A DNA stretch of 9,449 nt. It comes from Methanocorpusculum sp. Its GTDB lineage: Archaea; Halobacteriota; Methanomicrobia; Methanomicrobiales; Methanocorpusculaceae. The notes under the pieces were generated by a model. It worked only from the letters and a program-made list of their open reading frames with translations. It ran no database searches and was not told the DNA's origin. Below are positions 6,956-9,449 of this stretch, piece by piece. The stretch spans positions 1-9,449 of the forward strand of contig DALTWR010000019.1 in the NCBI GenBank assembly GCA_029986975.1, read 5' to 3'. The position numbers and the translations under genes were made by a program. The number at the start of each line of letters is the position of its first letter. The first letter of the stretch is position 1.

Positions 6956-7915
6956 TCACCAGAACGAGACAAAGAGCCAGTCCCAGTTTCCGGAGACAGC
7001 ACAGCAGAGTAAAAATCCGATAATCGCGCAGCCGTTAATAAGCGGCAGTCCCGGCTGCGGTTTTCCGGATTTCATGGGGATAGATAGAAGCATAACCCCG
7101 ACAAGCGACCCGATTAATGCTCCGAAGGCAGGAAGAGACACGCCAAAAATCTCAGTGCCTGATGCAAACACCTGTGCTGAAACAACAAGGATTCCAGGCA
7201 TAATCATATCGCCGAGACCTATCATATATGCACTCCGCTCCTCTTTGCGCGCAGAAACATCAAACCCGTTTTTCCGGTATGAATATTTCCCCGTCTTCGG
7301 GATGAGAAACATAATAGGCATCTTCTGCTGCATCACACCGTCTGCCAGTTTGAGCATGTGCTTTGTGTGATGTACTGAGATGTAATCATACACAATTAAC
7401 ACAATCAAAAGGACAAGGACAGGCAGGGGAGATAACGAAATGCCGAAAATAACCGCGCACCCTGCAGCGCAGATAAGCCCTATGATATCTATCATGTACC
7501 ATTCCGGAAACTTCCAGAGAAGAATAACGCCGGCAAGACCAAGAAGAACAGCTGCTGTATAAACTACCGGAGATGTAATTCCCGGAATCATGAAAAGAAG
7601 GGCAAATGCTACGTAATAAATACATAAGCCGATACAAAGAGCGATTATAATACTGATGATCTTCTGTGCTTTCCTGCGGATGAGAAGCAGAAGAACTGCA
7701 GTGAACACAAGCACCAAGAAGATAAAAAGCGCCACGTTCCATAATGACTCGGGATTCTCGAACGCAAGAAGGCCTGCAGATATGGACGGCTGTATTAATA
7801 GAAGAGCTGCAATCTCTGCTATAAGCATCAGAAGAACCATGCAGCCGTATGCTGCTTTGTCGGAAAGGATATGTTTTCCTCCTGTCTTTATTTCTCCCTT
7901 TTCGTGCTCATCCAT
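6956..7915 (-). CDS. Presenilin/SPP-like intramembrane aspartyl protease (PSH, peptidase A22)
   Basis: This is an archaeal presenilin homologue that would cut transmembrane segments of other proteins inside the lipid bilayer. The 319 residues contain about nine hydrophobic segments, roughly at 21-42, 58-79, 85-110, 115-133, 140-158, 163-180, 230-250, 258-279 and 289-308. The catalytic aspartates are Asp177 in VYDYISV and Asp236 in IGLGDMIMP, the YD and GxGD signatures. The C-terminal PAL-type segment reads PGLPLING (288-295). The segments FPEWYMIDIIG and the HTKHM stretch after the YD motif resemble the structurally solved Methanoculleus PSH as I recall it. The hydrophilic loop at about 183-228 matches the cytosolic loop between helices 6 and 7. 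Native substrates of archaeal PSH are unknown. The ATG at 7915 has no Shine-Dalgarno site and lies 38 bp from a divergent gene, suggesting a leaderless message. Confidence 0.93.
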   Translation of the reverse strand: MDEHEKGEIKTGGKHILSDKAAYGCMVLLMLIAEIAALLLIQPSISAGLLAFENPESLWNVALFIFLVLVFTAVLLLLIRRKAQKIISIIIALCIGLCIYYVAFALLFMIPGITSPVVYTAAVLLGLAGVILLWKFPEWYMIDIIGLICAAGCAVIFGISLSPLPVLVLLIVLIVYDYISVHHTKHMLKLADGVMQQKMPIMFLIPKTGKYSYRKNGFDVSARKEERSAYMIGLGDMIMPGILVVSAQVFASGTEIFGVSLPAFGALIGSLVGVMLLSIPMKSGKPQPGLPLINGCAIIGFLLCCAVSGNWDWLFVSFW

Positions 7916-7953
7916 ACAAATGATTTAATATTTGTCGTTACTATAGTTAAATT
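7916..7953. promoter_or_regulatory. 38-bp divergent promoter region with inverted repeat
   Basis: The whole gap between the two divergent ATGs holds two AT-rich elements. Plus-strand TTTAATATT is centred near 7928, about 26 bp before ATG 7954. Minus-strand AACTATAG is centred near 7942, about 27 bp before ATG 7915. Both genes would therefore be leaderless, with each TATA element overlapping the other promoter's start region. ACAAAT (7916-7921) and ATTTGT (7930-7935) form a dyad with an eight-base spacer that spans the plus-strand TATA and could be an operator. Confidence 0.55.
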
Positions 7954-8268
7954 ATGAATGTTCGCGATATCATTCCGGAACTGATTCTGATTGTATTCAT
8001 GGCAATTTCGGGAATTATTGTCGTCAGCCGTTTATGGCAGGATGCCGTAATTGCTGTTGGAATCCTTATTCTTATCCTCTGTTTCGGCGGATTAATCCTT
8101 TATCTGATTATCAGGGTCAGGAAGCTTGAAGAGGAGCAGCACGCGCGCGAAAGAAATATGCGCGCATATCTTGAAGATCTTGGAAGACAGCTTGTTGCAA
8201 AACAGGATAAGACATCCCAGACCATTATCGAAACCGTTGAGAGTCTGAAGACACGGATGTACCGTTAA
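7954..8268 (+). CDS. Small membrane protein, two TM helices and coiled-coil tail
   Basis: I do not recognise a family. The 104 residues show two hydrophobic helices, about 8-25 and 31-53, joined by the short polar turn SRLWQD. A charged region (54-104) is rich in Glu, Arg, Lys and Gln and has coiled-coil character: [20 protein letters not shown], then [14 protein letters not shown], then [11 protein letters not shown]. The positive-inside rule predicts a hairpin with the long tail in the cytoplasm. The start follows a TATA-like element at leaderless distance, with no Shine-Dalgarno site. It is the first gene of a unit with FEN-1, one base from the next ATG, and is divergent from the intramembrane protease. 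Clean hydrophobic periodicity and tight operon packing argue for a real gene. A membrane scaffold or a protease substrate are possibilities only. Confidence 0.8.
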   Translation: MNVRDIIPELILIVFMAISGIIVVSRLWQDAVIAVGILILILCFGGLILYLIIRVRKLEEEQHARERNMRAYLEDLGRQLVAKQDKTSQTIIETVESLKTRMYR

Positions 8269-8269
8269 T

Positions 8270-9271
8270 ATGGGTGTTGCAGTCCGTGCAATATTAGACG
8301 GGTGCATCGAAAATCCCGGATGGGAAAATCTTTCCGGGACTGCAGCTATAGATGCATATAATGCCCTCTATCAGTTTTTATCAGGCATCCGTCAGGCAGA
8401 CGGTGCTCCGCTGATGGATGATGACGGAAGAATCACATCACACTTAAGCGGGCTTTTGTTCCGCAGCGCAAACCTGATTGAAAAAAACATCACGCCGGTC
8501 TATGTCTTTGACGGAAAACCGCCTTCGTTTAAGGAAAAAACACTGAAAGAACGAAGTGCTGTCCGTGAGCAGGCAAAGGAAAACTGGGCGCGTGCTGTTG
8601 CTGACGGCGATGATGAAAGCGCACGAAAATATGCGGTTGCCTCTTCAAAGGTGGATGCGTATGTAAAGGATTCTGCCAAAGAGCTGCTTACAGCCCTTGG
8701 CATCTCATGGATTCAGGCACCCGGCGAAGGAGAAGCGCAGTCTGCATATATGACGCAGAAAGGAGACGTTGATTTTGCGGTGTCGCAGGATTATGACTCG
8801 CTTCTTTTCGGCTGTGAAACACTTCTGAGAAACATTACTATTTCAGGAAAACGCCGGATTCGCGGCAAAGTAATTTCTGTGTTTCCTGAGCGGATTTATC
8901 TCTCACAGACGCTTTCCTCGCTTAACATGACAAGAGAGGAACTCATTCAGACGGCTCTTCTCATTGGAACTGATTATAACTCCGGTGTTTCCGGAGTGGG
9001 CCCGAAAACGGCAGTAAAAATTGTTCGCGCAGGAAACTTTGAAGAGCGGATTTTGGAAGCTGAGAATGCTGCAGAGCCGAAAGAGCTGATTCAGTATTTC
9101 TTACATCCTGAGGTGACTGATGAGTACAAAATCGTAAAACATACGCCTGACCGCGACCGCGTTGTTGAAATTTTGTGCGAGGAACATGGATTCCTTAAAG
9201 AGCGGGTTGAAGCAGGTCTTGAAAAAATCTGTGCGAAAAAAGGTCAGGCAACACTTGATTCCTGGTTTTGA
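8270..9271 (+). CDS. fen: Flap endonuclease 1 (FEN-1)
   Basis: FEN-1 cuts 5' flaps during Okazaki fragment maturation and base excision repair, bound to the PCNA clamp. The 333 residues match the archaeal family length. Seven metal-binding acids are visible: Asp28 ([11 protein letters not shown]), Asp81 (VFDGKPP), Glu153 and Glu155 (PGEGEAQ), Asp174 and Asp176 ([10 protein letters not shown]) and Asp235 (GTDYNSGV). The helix-turn-helix DNA-binding segment [14 protein letters not shown] is at 239-252. The C terminus QATLDSWF (326-333) is a PIP box of the Q-x-x-L-x-x-W-F type. The helical arch region (about 84-130) carries the expected Lys/Arg-rich segment. The start MGVAVR fits the family, in which Gly2 is conserved. 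It is transcribed with the small membrane protein upstream, one base apart. No residue needed for catalysis is missing. Confidence 0.96.
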   Translation: MGVAVRAILDGCIENPGWENLSGTAAIDAYNALYQFLSGIRQADGAPLMDDDGRITSHLSGLLFRSANLIEKNITPVYVFDGKPPSFKEKTLKERSAVREQAKENWARAVADGDDESARKYAVASSKVDAYVKDSAKELLTALGISWIQAPGEGEAQSAYMTQKGDVDFAVSQDYDSLLFGCETLLRNITISGKRRIRGKVISVFPERIYLSQTLSSLNMTREELIQTALLIGTDYNSGVSGVGPKTAVKIVRAGNFEERILEAENAAEPKELIQYFLHPEVTDEYKIVKHTPDRDRVVEILCEEHGFLKERVEAGLEKICAKKGQATLDSWF

Positions 9272-9449
9272 TTAGGGATAATTGTTCTGCTGCAGCAATT
9301 TATCCTTTTTTTCGCAGCTATTCAGCCCCTTGCTCAATGTACTGACTGTTGTTTTGCTGCTGATTATTTTCATTTCTCGTCCCCGGATGAGTTTGTTAAT
9401 TTCCACAGAACTGATTAACAGCCGGATTTCAGATGAGAGACTCAGTAGG
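9272..9449 (-). CDS. Possible 3' end of a convergent gene (weak)
   Basis: On the minus strand one frame stays open from the right edge to a TAA at 9272-9274, about 58 codons, while the other two minus frames are closed by several stops. The translation ends LLQQNNYP and is Ser- and Lys-rich; I recognise no domain. If real, the gene would meet FEN-1 tail to tail with no gap and would contain the terminator hairpin in its last codons, which argues against it. An open frame of this length can arise by chance. Confidence 0.25.
   Translation of the reverse strand, partial: LLSLSSEIRLLISSVEINKLIRGREMKIISSKTTVSTLSKGLNSCEKKDKLLQQNNYP
9276..9312 (+). terminator. Hairpin plus T7 terminator after fen
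   Basis: GGATAATTG (9276-9284) pairs with CAATTTATCC (9296-9305) leaving one bulged T and an 11-base loop, followed directly by seven T (9306-9312). It starts five bases after the FEN-1 stop. The layout is that of a bacterial intrinsic terminator; in archaea the T tract alone may be enough. Confidence 0.7.

Noticed and set aside
6920..6960. A GTGATGA C-box-like motif at the end of the protease gene, as a box C/D sRNA.
   Set aside because: The nearest CTGA is too close to act as a D' box, and no D box follows at a sensible distance.
6956..7915. The protease has PGLP rather than the PALP of human presenilin, suggesting a lost motif.
   Set aside because: From memory, archaeal PSH proteins such as the Methanoculleus enzyme also carry a GLP form at this place, so it looks like a family variant and not a defect.

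Overview
The window looks like a stretch of methanogen chromosome (euryarchaeon, most likely order Methanomicrobiales). The main clues are an archaeal FEN-1 nuclease ending in a PCNA-binding box, a presenilin-type membrane protease resembling the Methanoculleus PSH enzyme as I remember it, archaeal-type GlmM and GlmU proteins, a tRNA without an encoded CCA end, TATA-type promoters, and first genes that lack a Shine-Dalgarno site. Genus cannot be fixed from the sequence alone. I see no integrase, transposon, CRISPR array, prophage or toxin-antitoxin pair, so this reads as core chromosome.

Positions 1-4725 (minus strand) hold a tightly packed four-gene operon, in transcription order glmM, glmU, a second glmU-like gene, and glmS (cut by the left edge). 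Together they encode the route from fructose 6-phosphate to UDP-N-acetylglucosamine: GlmS makes glucosamine 6-phosphate, GlmM converts it to glucosamine 1-phosphate, and GlmU acetylates and uridylylates it. The two GlmU-type proteins are tandem paralogues. The first keeps the acetyltransferase His/Tyr/Asn set; the second has lost it. A run of nine G lies between two possible starts of the second gene.

Positions 4832-6655 (minus) encode an acyl-CoA synthetase with an unusual insert near its N terminus. A tRNA-Gly(GCC) gene with its own strong TATA box follows at 6793-6864 (minus).

Positions 6956-7915 (minus) encode a presenilin/signal-peptide-peptidase-like intramembrane aspartyl protease. 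It is transcribed divergently, across only 38 bp, from a two-gene plus-strand unit: a small two-helix membrane protein with a coiled-coil tail (7954-8268), then FEN-1 flap endonuclease (8270-9271). FEN-1 is followed by a hairpin plus T7 tract resembling an intrinsic terminator. The last 178 bases may hold the tail of a convergent minus-strand gene, but the evidence is weak.

The best leads are the diverged GlmU paralogue with its G9 tract, and the protease/small membrane protein pair sharing a miniature divergent promoter. I did not find a clearly new multi-gene system.
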